The notes below the pieces were generated by a model that was given only the letters and a program-made list of their open reading frames with translations, was not told where the DNA came from and searched no databases. From an uncultured Acidobacteriaceae bacterium (GTDB taxonomy: Bacteria > Acidobacteriota > Terriglobia > Terriglobales > Acidobacteriaceae): DNA of 64,000 nt. This document shows positions 19,869-28,841 of the stretch, piece by piece (the stretch's first letter is position 1; each line of letters begins with the position of its first letter). The stretch is taken from positions 62,001 to 126,000 of the forward strand of contig CAINJJ010000053.1 in the NCBI GenBank assembly GCA_903849645.1, read 5' to 3'. A program made the translations under genes and the position numbers.

Positions 19869-20078
19869 ATGAGCAGGGACACACTGGTGTGGCCCGAGTG
19901 GCTGCCCCATCCTCTGTGGATCCGTCGAAGGTGTCCTCGCTGCAACTCGGTCAAGTTCAAAGCTGCCGAGTTGCGCCCCTTCGACTGGCTCCTCGGGATG
20001 CTTTTATTGCGCCCGGTTCGCTGCATGTTTTGCTGGCGGCGGTACTATCTATTAACGTTGCGCGGCGTTGAAGAGTAG
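19869..20078 (+). CDS. Small zinc-ribbon-like protein
   Basis: 69 residues with two CxxC knuckles, CPRC and CMFC, spaced 27 residues apart around FDWLLGMLLLRPVR, and an Arg-rich start and end. The pattern CPxC-(x)n-RPxRCxxCxxRYY is that of small zinc-ribbon proteins often annotated as hypothetical in acidobacteria. AGGAAAG precedes the ATG. Role unknown; nucleic-acid or membrane-linked zinc binding is possible. Confidence 0.6.
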   Translation: MSRDTLVWPEWLPHPLWIRRRCPRCNSVKFKAAELRPFDWLLGMLLLRPVRCMFCWRRYYLLTLRGVEE

Positions 20079-20202
20079 CCAGACGCGAGCCGCTTGCGGA
20101 GACCGCTGATTGCCACAGGGCTATCGCAGATCCGGCCATGCCCAGCATGGTCCCGATTTCACAGACAGGGCGTAGGATCCTCGCGGCGCCTGGCCCTGAA
20201 CC

Positions 20203-20841
20203 CTATTTGTCCTTGGCTTCACTCTTGCGCAGCAGCGGCTTGAGCACCGGCAGCAGAGTGTCGGCGATGATCTCCGAGCCTTTGGCGGTGGGGTGGATGC
20301 CGTCGGGCTGGATGACGCCGGGAGTGTTGATAAAGCCCTTGTAGATCATCGGCACGAAGGCCGCATGATGCCTGGCGGCCAGATCGCGAAAGACCTGCTC
20401 AAATTGCCGGATGTAGTCCTGTCCATAGTTGGGGGGCAGAGTGATGCCGGCAAGCAGCACCTTGATGTGAGCCGCCTCCAGGGTTGTGAGCACCTGGTCA
20501 AGGTTGCGGCGGGTCTGGTCAGGGGGCAAGCCGCGCAGGCCATCGTTGCCGCCAAACTCCACAACAACAACCTCAGGATGCAGAAGCAGGATGGAATGGA
20601 GACCGGCAACCGCGTCTTTGGTTGTGGCGCCGCTGGTGCCCTGGTTTGAGACTCTGTAGTGGTAGCCTTGCCGGTCCAGGTCGCGCTGCAAGGCGTCCGC
20701 GTAGCCCTGGCCCGCCTGGAGTCCGTAGCCCGCGGTAATGCTGTCTCCAAAGCAGACCAGGACCGGCCGGTCGGCCCCCTGAGCCGGGACGGCGAGCAGA
20801 AGCATCCAAAGCGAAACGATTAGAGCGCGGCAAACGTCCAC
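20203..20841 (-). CDS. tesA: TesA-like GDSL arylesterase / acyl-CoA thioesterase
   Basis: 212 residues, signal peptide (LIVSLWMLLLAVPAQG) then an SGNH hydrolase. Block I is FGDSITAGYG with the catalytic Ser, block III GGNDGLRG, block V DGIHPTAKG with Asp and His. It is a periplasmic lipase/thioesterase of the TesA type. The start is a GTG. It is divergent from the ybbA-ybbP pair, an arrangement also found in Escherichia coli, which supports the orthology of all three. Confidence 0.9.
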   Translation of the reverse strand: MDVCRALIVSLWMLLLAVPAQGADRPVLVCFGDSITAGYGLQAGQGYADALQRDLDRQGYHYRVSNQGTSGATTKDAVAGLHSILLLHPEVVVVEFGGNDGLRGLPPDQTRRNLDQVLTTLEAAHIKVLLAGITLPPNYGQDYIRQFEQVFRDLAARHHAAFVPMIYKGFINTPGVIQPDGIHPTAKGSEIIADTLLPVLKPLLRKSEAKDK

Positions 20842-20917
20842 ACAACCAGTGTAGCGAAATGCGCTGGACGCGAGACGAAGGGACTGAGGAACTAAGGGAT
20901 GGCGGGAGGCGGACAGA

Positions 20918-21637
20918 GTGATTGAGGTTCGGGACGCGAAGAAGTGGATTCAGAACGGGGCGCGGCGGGTGGAGATTCTGAAAGGGATCTCGCTCACCAT
21001 ACCGGCGGGCCAGTTTGTGGCCATCGTAGGGGCCAGCGGCAGCGGCAAGAGCACCCTGCTGGGTCTGCTGGCAGGGTTGGACACACCCAGTTCAGGCGAA
21101 ATCTGGCTGGATGGCGTGCCGATTCACAACCTGGAAGAGGCCCAACTGGCCTCGGTGCGCGGGCAGAAGATCGGCTTCGTCTTTCAGTCTTATCAACTCA
21201 TTGCCACGCTCACGGCGCTTGAAAACGTCCTGCTGCCCTTTGAGCTGAACCTGCCCGGCTCGGGGCTTGAGCGGGCGCGGAGACTCCTGGGCGAGGTGGG
21301 CCTCGCCGAGCGGGTAGATCACTATCCGGTACAACTATCAGGCGGCGAACAGCAGCGTGTCGCGCTGGCGCGGGCCTTTGTGGTGGAGCCTCCCATCGTC
21401 ATGGCCGACGAGCCGACCGGCAATCTGGACTCAGCCAACGGACGGCTTGTGCTGGACCTGCTTTTGGAGAGAAACAAGGCTGCCGGGACGACGCTGGTGC
21501 TGGTGACCCATGACCCCGAGGTGGCCAGCCGCGCCGACCGCAAGATCGTGCTGAGAGACGGGCTGGTGGTGGAAGATACGCTTCCCTTTTCTGCGCCGGA
21601 GGCCGTTGCGGCAGCGGGGTTGGACCAGCATGGCTAA
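20918..21637 (+). CDS. ybbA: YbbA-type ABC transporter ATP-binding protein
   Basis: 239 residues. Walker A GASGSGKS, signature LSGGEQQRVALARA, Walker B IVMADEPTGNLD and VTHDPEVA fit the LolD/MacB/YbbA group. It starts at GTG 20918 behind GGGAGGCGG. Its end overlaps the permease gene by 8 bp (ATGGCTAA), showing translational coupling. The product is probably a mechanotransmission-type or substrate-extraction ABC system at the inner membrane together with the downstream permease. Confidence 0.92.
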   Translation: MIEVRDAKKWIQNGARRVEILKGISLTIPAGQFVAIVGASGSGKSTLLGLLAGLDTPSSGEIWLDGVPIHNLEEAQLASVRGQKIGFVFQSYQLIATLTALENVLLPFELNLPGSGLERARRLLGEVGLAERVDHYPVQLSGGEQQRVALARAFVVEPPIVMADEPTGNLDSANGRLVLDLLLERNKAAGTTLVLVTHDPEVASRADRKIVLRDGLVVEDTLPFSAPEAVAAAGLDQHG

Positions 21638-24197
21638 GCGCGCGTTGAGCTGGAAGAGGGCGGGAACGATCGCCTGGCGCGATCTGCGCTCGGCTCCGGG
21701 GAAGTTCGGATTTGTGGTGCTTTCCGTAGCGGTGGGCGTGGCGGCGCTGGTGGGGGTGCGCGGGTTCAGCGAGAGCTTCAAGCGGACCCTGAGCACCGAA
21801 GCGCGCGCGCTCATGGCCGGCGACCTGAGCGCACGCATCTTTCGCGAGCCTACGGCCGACGAGGAGAAGAAGGTCGCGGCCATTGTGGGGCAGTCGGCGG
21901 GCGGGGCGCGGACGACCTGGGTGACGGAGACAATCTCGATGGCCTCCGTCCCCCCGGACCCGGTGCCGCTGCTGGTCTCGCTCAAGGCGGTCGACCCGGC
22001 GGAGTACCCATACTATGGCAAGGCAGGACTGGAGCCTGCGATGGGGCTGCAACAGGCGCTCGATGGCGACTCGGCCGTGGTCGCCGAGGAGTTCCTGATC
22101 CGGCTCAATGCGAAAGTGGGTCAATCGCTCCGGTTGGGCGGGCGGAGTTTCAGGATTGCGGCGGTGCTGAAGCAGGAGCCGGACCGGCTCACCGCCGGGG
22201 CAGGCATGGGCCCGCGCGTGATGATTTCAAATGCAGCGCTCGAGCGGACGGGCCTGTTGGCTCCCGGCAGCCGGGCGAGCCAGCGCCTGCTGATGAAGCT
22301 GCCGGCCACAGCCGACCCGGTGGCGCTGCGCAAGAAGGTGGAGGACGCGCTCCCGGATGCGCAGGTGATGGACTTTCGCGAGGGCAACCCGGCACTGACC
22401 CAGGGGCTGGATAACTCGACGGCCATCCTGAGCCTGATCTGCCTGGTGGCCATGGTGCTGGGGGCGATTGGCGTGGCCATGGCCATGCACGCGCACCTGG
22501 AGCAGCGCATGGACATGCTGGCCATTTTGAAGGCAGTGGGCGCGGGCTCCGGCGACCTGCTGCGCATCTTTCTGTTGCAGACGCTGGGCCTGGGGCTGGC
22601 CGGAGGAATGGTGGGCGTGGCCGCCGGCGTGGGCGTCATGGCTGCCTTGCCCGCGGTATTCGGGAACCTGCTGCCGGTGCACGCCACGCTGGAGTTTCCC
22701 TGGCGCTCGGTGGCTGCGGGGCTGGGAACCGGGCTGCTGACCACGCTGCTGTTCTGCCTGCCGCCTCTTCTGGATGTGCGCGCGGTGCGGCCGGTGCTGG
22801 TGCTGAGGCGGCTGGTGGAGGCGGGGCCGGAAGGCGTGGGCGGCTGGTTCAAGAGCTGGTGGGCGCGCCGGCTGCAACTGGGAATCTCCATGGTCGTTGT
22901 CGTCGCGCTGGGCGCCATCGCCTGGGCGCTTTCAGACTCCGCCAAGGTGGGCGGCTGGTTTGCGCTGCTCTTCACGGTGGCGCTGCTGGTGTTGCTGGTG
23001 CTGGCGGCGGTTGCGCTCAAGACCCTGCGCTTCCTGCTCAATCGTGTCCGGCTGCGGCTGCCCTCGTTTCTGCGCCACGGGCTGGCCAACCTCTACCGGC
23101 CGGGAAACCAGTCGGCGGCTGTGCTGGCGGCGCTGGGCACGGGCGTCATGCTGATTCTTGCCGTCTACCTGATGCAGGCGACCCTGCTGCGCGAGATTCG
23201 GGAGACCGCTTCCCCCAAACTGCCCAATGTCTTTTTGATCGACGTAACGACCGATGAAGTGGCGGGAGTGAAAGCGTTCTTTGCCCAACAGTCGGGCGTC
23301 AGCCAGACGCTGGACCTGATGCCGGTGGTCGCGGGGCGCTTCATCTCGCTCAATGGCAGGCCGGTCGAGGAGTTGAAAGGAGAGCATTTTCCGCGGCGGA
23401 TGCTGGAGAACGCCGAATTGAGTTGGGCGGATGCCGCGCCCGAGGGCGACAAGGTAACGCAGGGCAAGTGGTGGTCCGACAGCGGCGCCGCGGAGCTCGC
23501 TCTGGGCGAGGGCGCGGCGCAGAGGCTGCACCTGGGCGTGGGCTCGGCCGTGGAACTCGAAGTAGGCGGGCGGGCGCGCACACTCAAGGTGGCCGCGCTC
23601 TATCGCGCCGACGGGCAGCACCTGGGCGCGCGCGTGCAGTTTGTGCTGCCATCGGGCCAGCTCAAGGACGAGATGGCCACCTGGTATGGCGGAGCTCACA
23701 TCGACCCCAAACAGGTGGCGTCCATGGAGCGGGCGCTGTTTGTGGCCTATCCCACCGTGACCGTCATCAACCTGGCCGACGTGCTCGACCGGATCGAGAG
23801 CGTGGTGGACCAGATCACGTTTGTGGTGCGCTTCCTGGCGGGCTTTTCCATCTTTGCGGGACTCATGATTCTGGCCTCTTCCATCGCCAGCACCCGTTTC
23901 CGCCGCATGAGGGAGGCGGTGGTGCTCAAGACGCTCGGCGCCACGCGGATGCGCATCGTGAAGACCTTCAGCGTGGAGTTCAGCGTGCTGGGACTCCTGG
24001 CCGGGTCGGTGGGTGTGGTCTTCGCCAATCTGCTGACCAAGGTGCTCTTGCGGAAGCTCGAAGTGGGCTTCCACATCGAGTGGACGGCGACCCTGGTGGC
24101 GCTGGTGGGGACGGCCGTGCTGGCGACGGCGACGGGCTGGATTGCCAGCTACCGCATCCTGGGGCTCAGGCCGCTGGAAGTGCTGCGGGAAGAATAA
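21630..24197 (+). CDS. ybbP: YbbP-type FtsX-like ABC transporter permease
   Basis: 855 residues from the ATG at 21630 inside the end of ybbA. The N-terminal helix (FVVLSVAVGVAALVGV) is followed by a large periplasmic domain. The first FtsX module is near 260-400, a second periplasmic domain lies around 530-700, and the final FtsX module includes LRRMREAVVLKTLGATRMRI-like sequence. The ten-helix layout and size match YbbP/FetB-like permeases neighbouring tesA. Substrate unknown. Confidence 0.9.
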   Translation: MAKRALSWKRAGTIAWRDLRSAPGKFGFVVLSVAVGVAALVGVRGFSESFKRTLSTEARALMAGDLSARIFREPTADEEKKVAAIVGQSAGGARTTWVTETISMASVPPDPVPLLVSLKAVDPAEYPYYGKAGLEPAMGLQQALDGDSAVVAEEFLIRLNAKVGQSLRLGGRSFRIAAVLKQEPDRLTAGAGMGPRVMISNAALERTGLLAPGSRASQRLLMKLPATADPVALRKKVEDALPDAQVMDFREGNPALTQGLDNSTAILSLICLVAMVLGAIGVAMAMHAHLEQRMDMLAILKAVGAGSGDLLRIFLLQTLGLGLAGGMVGVAAGVGVMAALPAVFGNLLPVHATLEFPWRSVAAGLGTGLLTTLLFCLPPLLDVRAVRPVLVLRRLVEAGPEGVGGWFKSWWARRLQLGISMVVVVALGAIAWALSDSAKVGGWFALLFTVALLVLLVLAAVALKTLRFLLNRVRLRLPSFLRHGLANLYRPGNQSAAVLAALGTGVMLILAVYLMQATLLREIRETASPKLPNVFLIDVTTDEVAGVKAFFAQQSGVSQTLDLMPVVAGRFISLNGRPVEELKGEHFPRRMLENAELSWADAAPEGDKVTQGKWWSDSGAAELALGEGAAQRLHLGVGSAVELEVGGRARTLKVAALYRADGQHLGARVQFVLPSGQLKDEMATWYGGAHIDPKQVASMERALFVAYPTVTVINLADVLDRIESVVDQITFVVRFLAGFSIFAGLMILASSIASTRFRRMREAVVLKTLGATRMRIVKTFSVEFSVLGLLAGSVGVVFANLLTKVLLRKLEVGFHIEWTATLVALVGTAVLATATGWIASYRILGLRPLEVLREE

Positions 24198-24207
24198 GTG
24201 CCTGCTG

Positions 24208-24231
24208 GAACCGGGCCTGTGTGCCCGGTTC
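24208..24231. terminator. Bidirectional hairpin between ybbP and truB
   Basis: GAACCGGGC and GCCCGGTTC form a perfect 9-bp stem with loop CTGTGT, followed by TT. It stands between two convergent genes and abuts the truB stop, as expected of a shared terminator. Confidence 0.75.
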
Positions 24232-25116
24232 TTACCCCATCACGACGATGGGTTGAAACAGCGTTCCGGCGATCCTTTTGGCGATGCCCACCAGATCCCT
24301 CTGCCCGGCAAAGACCTTGACCAGGGGCGCCCGTGAGAACTCCGGCAGGTTGGCCTGCGCCCCATTCCGCAGCCGCCCCAGCACCGCCTCGTCCGCGGTC
24401 ACAGACGGCATCTCCGGCAACAGGTTCCTGGGGTGAATGCACAGAGCCTCCAGCGCCGCTTCGTCTCCCGCCAGGGGCTCCAGTTCGGCAAAGGTATGCG
24501 CGTTCTCCAGAGTAAACACACCGGCCTGGGTCCGCCGCAGGCTGCTCAAATGTCCGCCGCAGCCCAGGTCCTGGCCCAGTTCATGGGCCACCGAACGCAC
24601 ATAGCCGCCCGCGCTGATGCTCATGGCAAAGCCGGCTTCCGCGCCCTCCAGCGACAGAATCTCAAAGCTGGCGATCTGGACTTTGGCGGTCTTCAGCTCG
24701 ACAGGCTTCCCCTCGCGGGCCAACTTGTAGGCCGGGGTACCGCCAATCTTTTTGGCCGAGAAGGCCGGAGGCATTTGATCCATCAGGCCGTGGAAGCGCG
24801 AAGCAGCGTTGCGGACCTGCTCCAGGGTCAGCGCCAGTTCCGGCCCACTGTCGGGGCCAGCAGCCTCGCCCTCGGCGTCATAGGTATCTGTGGCAAACCC
24901 AAACCGGATGTGCCCCGTGTAGCTCTTCTCCGCCGAGGAGAAGTACTGCGCCAGCCGGGTAAACTTGCCCATCAGCAGCGGCAACACGCCTGTTGCCATC
25001 GGATCCAGTGTTCCCAGGTGCCCGATAGAGCGCTCGCCGGTGATGCGGCGCAGCTTGCCCACCACATCGTGGCTGGTCATCCCAGCCGGCTTGTCGATTA
25101 CCAGAAGCCCATTCAC
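24232..25116 (-). CDS. truB: tRNA pseudouridine(55) synthase TruB
   Basis: 294 residues. The catalytic Asp is in GHLGTLDPMATGVLP; other marks are LLVIDKPAGMTSHDVV, KSYTGHIRFGFATDTYD, PPAFSAKKIGGTPAYKLAREG and GGYVRSVAHELG. It converts U55 of tRNAs to pseudouridine. A GTG start at 25116 is used; a nearby ATG is out of frame. It follows folE by 30 bp on the same strand. Confidence 0.95.
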   Translation of the reverse strand: MNGLLVIDKPAGMTSHDVVGKLRRITGERSIGHLGTLDPMATGVLPLLMGKFTRLAQYFSSAEKSYTGHIRFGFATDTYDAEGEAAGPDSGPELALTLEQVRNAASRFHGLMDQMPPAFSAKKIGGTPAYKLAREGKPVELKTAKVQIASFEILSLEGAEAGFAMSISAGGYVRSVAHELGQDLGCGGHLSSLRRTQAGVFTLENAHTFAELEPLAGDEAALEALCIHPRNLLPEMPSVTADEAVLGRLRNGAQANLPEFSRAPLVKVFAGQRDLVGIAKRIAGTLFQPIVVMG

Positions 25117-25146
25117 CTATTCACTTTAGCTGACCGGGCCTGTGGC

Positions 25147-25779
25147 TCACAGCCCGCCGCTGCCCGGCTGGCGCACCAGCGAAAGGAACTCCGACCGGGT
25201 CTCCTTTTGCCGGAAGCACCCCACCATGGCCGAGGTGACCGTCGAGGAATTCTGCTTCTCGATGCCGCGCATCATCATGCACAGGTGCCGCGCTTCAATC
25301 ACCACGCCCACACCCTGCGGCTCGATGGCGTGCTGGATTGCGTCCGCAATCTGCCGCGTGAGCCGCTCCTGCACCTGGAGCCGGCGCGCAAACACCTCCA
25401 CCAGCCGCGGAATCTTGCTGAGACCGATCACCTTGCCCTTGGGAATATAGGCCACGTGCACACGGCCAAAAAATGGCAGCATATGGTGCTCGCAGAGCGA
25501 GAATACCTCAATGTCCTTGACGATCACCATCTCGTCATAATCCACGTCAAACATGGCCCCGCGCAGAATCCGCGTCGGGTCTTCATCGTAGCCCTTGGTC
25601 AGAAAGGCCATCGACTTCTCCACCCGGCTCGGTGTGGCCAGCAGCCCGTCGCGGTTTGCATCTTCGCCCAGGCGGCTCAAAATCTCGCGATACATCTCCT
25701 GCGTGCTGAACGCGCCCAGGCCGTCCTCAACCTCGGCTACCCTCCGTACCTGCTTGCTCACTGCAATCGGCTGCGCCAT
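25147..25779 (-). CDS. folE: GTP cyclohydrolase I
   Basis: 210 residues. Zn ligands appear in [13 protein letters not shown] and in [27 protein letters not shown] and [19 protein letters not shown] are family blocks. It makes 7,8-dihydroneopterin triphosphate from GTP, feeding folate, queuosine or tetrahydrobiopterin routes. The ATG at 25779 is chosen because GGGAGG lies 9 nt upstream; the ATG at 25788 is directly adjacent to that site. The two pterin synthase genes lie just upstream on the same strand. Confidence 0.95.
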   Translation of the reverse strand: MAQPIAVSKQVRRVAEVEDGLGAFSTQEMYREILSRLGEDANRDGLLATPSRVEKSMAFLTKGYDEDPTRILRGAMFDVDYDEMVIVKDIEVFSLCEHHMLPFFGRVHVAYIPKGKVIGLSKIPRLVEVFARRLQVQERLTRQIADAIQHAIEPQGVGVVIEARHLCMMMRGIEKQNSSTVTSAMVGCFRQKETRSEFLSLVRQPGSGGL

Positions 25780-25839
25780 GATCCTCATCCCTCCCGCCCT
25801 GGGGAATAGGGCGTTCTGCGTTGAATTTCCATTGACCTG

Positions 25840-26247
25840 CTACGCTCGATAACACTGAAAGAAGTTGTTCTCTGTCTCTTCCACGCGCACATATTCCAGT
25901 TCACCGCCCGGCAACGCATCCTTCAACAACTCAAAAGCCGCCTTGCACAGATTCTCCGTCGTCGGCGCCAGATGCTCGAACAGCGGGTCGAGATTCAGGT
26001 TGGTGTGGTCAAACCTGTCCACCACCTGCCTGTGCACCGCCGCATCCAGGGCCACCAGGTCCACCACCATGCCCGTTTCCGCTGCCACCGGGCCGCCCAC
26101 CAGCACCTCGATTACGTAGTTGTGCCCGTGCCCGTGCGGGTTATTGCACTTTCCATACGCCGCGCGGTTCTCCTCCGCCGAAAGCGACTCGCTGTGCAGC
26201 CGGTGGCTTGCGCTCAGCATGTAGCGGCGGCCAAAGTATGCCTTCAC
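25840..26247 (-). CDS. queD: 6-carboxytetrahydropterin synthase / PTPS-like (QueD type)
   Basis: 135 residues, one PTPS domain. LSASHRL gives the first Zn-binding His, and GKCNNPHGHGHNYVIEV holds the catalytic Cys and the two other Zn His. FDHTNLNLD and PTTENLC follow. It acts on dihydroneopterin triphosphate, the FolE product. Its ATG overlaps the stop of the upstream paralogue by 4 bp. Confidence 0.9.
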   Translation of the reverse strand: MKAYFGRRYMLSASHRLHSESLSAEENRAAYGKCNNPHGHGHNYVIEVLVGGPVAAETGMVVDLVALDAAVHRQVVDRFDHTNLNLDPLFEHLAPTTENLCKAAFELLKDALPGGELEYVRVEETENNFFQCYRA

Positions 26248-26663
26248 GCTTCCCCCCGGTACTCGGCAAAGATCTCGGGAGTCTCATAAACCCGCACTGA
26301 ACTCAGCCGTGCCCCGCCCTGCCGCGTCACCGCATGCTCCAGTCGCTTCCAGGCGGCAATGGCAATGTTCTCCGTGGTCGGATTCACGTGGGCAAACTCC
26401 GGCGCCTCCAGGTTCAGGTGGCGATGGTCCCAGGCCGACATCACTTCGTTTTCAATCACGTCCTTGAGCCACTTCAGGTCCACCACAAACCCGGTCACCG
26501 GGTCCGGCACACCCGCAACCGTCACCTCGAGCGTGTAGTTGTGCCCGTGGCCGTTGCGGTTGGAACAGCGGCCAAACACGCGCTCGTTCTCCTCCGCGCT
26601 CCACGCTGGGTTCCAGTAGTAGTGCGAAGCGGAAAATGTAGCCCGCCGCGTCAGAAAAATCAT
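26244..26663 (-). CDS. Second 6-pyruvoyl-tetrahydropterin synthase-like protein
   Basis: 139 residues from the ATG at 26663 behind GAGGG. It is paralogous to the next gene but diverged: FSASHYYWNP for the first Zn His, and GRCSNRNGHGHNYTLEV for Cys and Zn His, a Cys-x3-Asn-Gly-His-Gly-His form as in animal 6-pyruvoyl-tetrahydropterin synthase. WDHRHLNLE and VNPTTENIA are the catalytic His/Asp and substrate-Glu regions. The pair may do different steps, for example preQ0 versus a biopterin-like cofactor. Confidence 0.88.
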   Translation of the reverse strand: MIFLTRRATFSASHYYWNPAWSAEENERVFGRCSNRNGHGHNYTLEVTVAGVPDPVTGFVVDLKWLKDVIENEVMSAWDHRHLNLEAPEFAHVNPTTENIAIAAWKRLEHAVTRQGGARLSSVRVYETPEIFAEYRGEA

Positions 26664-26771
26664 TCTGCGCCCTCGGTTGAATAGATGCCGCTCGACACGG
26701 CAAAGTTTCATGGGATGCGGAGTTCATTGCGCACCGTCAAAACTTTGCCGCTGCGTTCGCCGTCAGGGCCG

Positions 26772-27956
26772 CTACTTCGCCGCGTATTCCCTGCCCTTCC
26801 AGCTTACGCGCTTCAGAATCCGGTGTTGAAACCAGCTTCGATAGAGCAGCACCACGAACAGCGGCAGGCCCAGCGGAGAAAGGGCGCACTCCAAAAAGGG
26901 AAAGTTCGACTTGGCCACCCGCCCATAAAACCGGAACAGGTTTCTCACCCACAGGATCGCCAGCGCCCAGCCCGCTCCCAGCCATTGCAGCGAATGGGGC
27001 GCCAGCCGGGCGCCCCAGAACTCGACCGCCAGCAGAGGCAGCGCCGCCAGCAGCGCAATGTCGATGGCCCGCCACACGGCCAGCGCCAGCGCGTTGTGAA
27101 ACAGCAGGGCCAGATTCTTGCTCCAGCCTTCGATCATGGCGCCGGTCGTCCGGTACATCCGCGTGGAGACCGCATCCTCGGCATAGCGGAAGCGCAGCCC
27201 CACCCTGCGCCGCTTGGCCAGAAATGCCAGTTCCACATCTTCCAGAACGTTGTGCGCCACGGTGGCATGGCCGCCCAGCCGCCGGTAGGCCTCCCGCTCC
27301 ACCAGCAGGAACTGCCCATTGGCCGCGGCGATCCTCTGCCCGGGGTCGGAGACCTTGGCCGGGGGATACGCCAGGGCCAGTTCGCTGAAGACCAGGGGCA
27401 TGAGCGTGCGCTGCGCCAGCCCGGTCACAATCTGCCGCGGCGAGTAGCTCAGCATCCCCACCTTGTGCTTGACCGCCTCATGGATGGCCCGGTGCAGGTT
27501 CCCCGGCTCGTGAATCGTATCCGCGTCGGTAAACAGCAGCCACCGCCCGCGCGCCCGCCGGGCCGCCGTCCATACGGCATTGGTCTTGCCCGTCCAGCCC
27601 GGCTCCAGCTTTCCCGCTTCCATCACCGTAACCCCGGCAAATCCACGAGCAATCTCCGCTGTGCGGTCGGCCGAGTGGTCGTCCACCACAATCAGCTCCC
27701 AGTCCCGCCCCAGCAAAAAAAGGTCGTCGGACTGGCTCACCAGCGACTCCAGGCACGCTCCAAGGCAGTCTTCCTCGTTGCGCGCCGGAATAATGACCGT
27801 CAGCTCCAGCAACGGCTCCGCCTCCGGCTGGTCAAAGACGGTTCCCAGAGGCGCCCGGAGCGTCTCCAGGGCGCCTGGAGCGTCCGACAGCCCGAGGACT
27901 GCTTTGAATTCTGCTTCTGCTGATCCGCCGCTCTCCTGCTCACTCTCCCTGCCCAT
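26772..27956 (-). CDS. Family 2 glycosyltransferase, HpnB/CrtQ-like
   Basis: 394 residues. A GT2 domain has TVIIPARNEEDCLG, VVDDHSADRT, TGKTNA, the DxD-like TDADT and the acceptor-loop HNVLEDVELA. Three or more hydrophobic helices follow (AIDIALLAALPLLAV, LGLPLFVVLLYRSW). This matches membrane-attached transferases of the hopanoid-associated HpnB or carotenoid CrtQ kind. The acceptor is not known; no hopanoid or carotenoid gene lies nearby. The first 45 residues are a non-conserved extension. Confidence 0.82.
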   Translation of the reverse strand: MGRESEQESGGSAEAEFKAVLGLSDAPGALETLRAPLGTVFDQPEAEPLLELTVIIPARNEEDCLGACLESLVSQSDDLFLLGRDWELIVVDDHSADRTAEIARGFAGVTVMEAGKLEPGWTGKTNAVWTAARRARGRWLLFTDADTIHEPGNLHRAIHEAVKHKVGMLSYSPRQIVTGLAQRTLMPLVFSELALAYPPAKVSDPGQRIAAANGQFLLVEREAYRRLGGHATVAHNVLEDVELAFLAKRRRVGLRFRYAEDAVSTRMYRTTGAMIEGWSKNLALLFHNALALAVWRAIDIALLAALPLLAVEFWGARLAPHSLQWLGAGWALAILWVRNLFRFYGRVAKSNFPFLECALSPLGLPLFVVLLYRSWFQHRILKRVSWKGREYAAK

Positions 27957-27997
27957 GCGCCGCTACCCTTTCATTGGACCGTTCCGCTCCGTATTAT

Positions 27998-28495
27998 ATG
28001 AGTGTGCGGCTCTCTCGTTTCCTCTCCCTCGTTCTGCTCGCGCCCCTGGCCCTGACGCCGGGCTGCGACCGCGGCGCGCACCCGGGCCAGCCCGGACACC
28101 TCGCGCCTGACTTCACCGTCTCCGACGGCTCAACCTCTGTTCACCTGGCCAGCTATCGCGGCCGCGTGGTTCTGCTCAACTTCTGGGCCTCCTGGTGCGC
28201 CCCCTGCGTCGCAGAGATGCCCTCCCTGCTTGAATTGCACCACCTGCAGCCAAACCTTGCCGTGGTGGCCGTCAGCATCGACGAGGACGCCGACGCCTAC
28301 AAGAGCTTTCTCGTCCGCCGGAGGATCGACCTCATCACGGTTCGCGACCCCGCTCAGAGAGCCGCCAGGCTCTACAACACCGAGATGTGGCCGGAAACTT
28401 ACGTCATCGACCGCAAGGGCTTCATCCGCCGCAAATTCATTGGCTCCCAGGACTGGACCAGCCCCGAGATTCAGGAGTACCTCAAGGGCCTGTAG
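27998..28495 (+). CDS. TlpA/ResA-like thiol-disulfide oxidoreductase lipoprotein
   Basis: 165 residues. The N terminus has a lipoprotein signal with lipobox LTPGC, then a thioredoxin fold with active site FWASWCAPCVAEMPSLL, SIDEDADAY, and the cis-Pro region MWPETYVIDRKG. It is probably a periplasm-facing reductant for cytochrome c maturation or protein thiols. The ATG at 27998 is immediately behind TATTAT and lacks a ribosome-binding site; a TTG at 27974 would add eight unneeded residues. Confidence 0.88.
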   Translation: MSVRLSRFLSLVLLAPLALTPGCDRGAHPGQPGHLAPDFTVSDGSTSVHLASYRGRVVLLNFWASWCAPCVAEMPSLLELHHLQPNLAVVAVSIDEDADAYKSFLVRRRIDLITVRDPAQRAARLYNTEMWPETYVIDRKGFIRRKFIGSQDWTSPEIQEYLKGL

Positions 28496-28515
28496 AAACT
28501 TGGTATCATTTCCCC

Positions 28516-28779
28516 ATGACTACGGTGGAAATCCTCTATCGCTATGCCGCCCCGCCCACCGAGCGGGTCGCCTCTGCGCTGGCCAGCACCCGCGATGTCT
28601 ACGGCATTCGCCATCTTCACTTTGACCGCGCCGCCAGCACCCTGCGCGTCGAGTACGACTCCACCCGGCTCAGCGCGGCCGTTGTCACCCGCCTGGTGCG
28701 CCAGGCAGGCCTGGAGATCGCGGAAGAGCTCTCCCTGCTTCCGCCCCAGCCCGAGCCGGAAGCGGCCCCCGCAGCCTGA
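28516..28779 (+). CDS. Small HMA-like ferredoxin-fold protein without CxxC
   Basis: 87 residues: MTTVEILYRYAAPPTERVASALAS, GIRHLHFDRAASTLRVEYD, AAVVTRLVRQAGLEI. The beta-alpha-beta-beta-alpha-beta pattern is that of heavy-metal-associated domains, but the metal-binding CxxC is missing. It lies 20 bp after the TlpA-like gene. TATCAT stands 6 nt upstream of the ATG with no Shine-Dalgarno, so a leaderless transcript is possible. Function unknown. Confidence 0.65.
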   Translation: MTTVEILYRYAAPPTERVASALASTRDVYGIRHLHFDRAASTLRVEYDSTRLSAAVVTRLVRQAGLEIAEELSLLPPQPEPEAAPAA

Positions 28780-28792
28780 ACCGCACGAAGTC

Positions 28793-28830
28793 GGTATCGT
28801 CTGATACCAGAATTGCGCTATACTGATACC
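28793..28830 (+). promoter_or_regulatory. Operator/promoter of the Xre-RES toxin-antitoxin pair
   Basis: A perfect inverted repeat GGTATC-GTCT-GATACC sits at 28793-28808. A third half-site GATACC at 28825-28830 follows the -10-like TATACT (28819-28824). The sites flank the putative -10 and precede GGAGG and the antitoxin ATG at 28842. This fits autorepression by the antitoxin. Confidence 0.7.
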
Positions 28831-28841
28831 GGAGGCTCCTC

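Noticed and set aside
19841-20071. A 76-residue frame overlapping the zinc-ribbon gene
   Set aside because: The alternative frame at 19869-20078 has two CxxC motifs and a ribosome-binding site; the 76-residue frame has neither.
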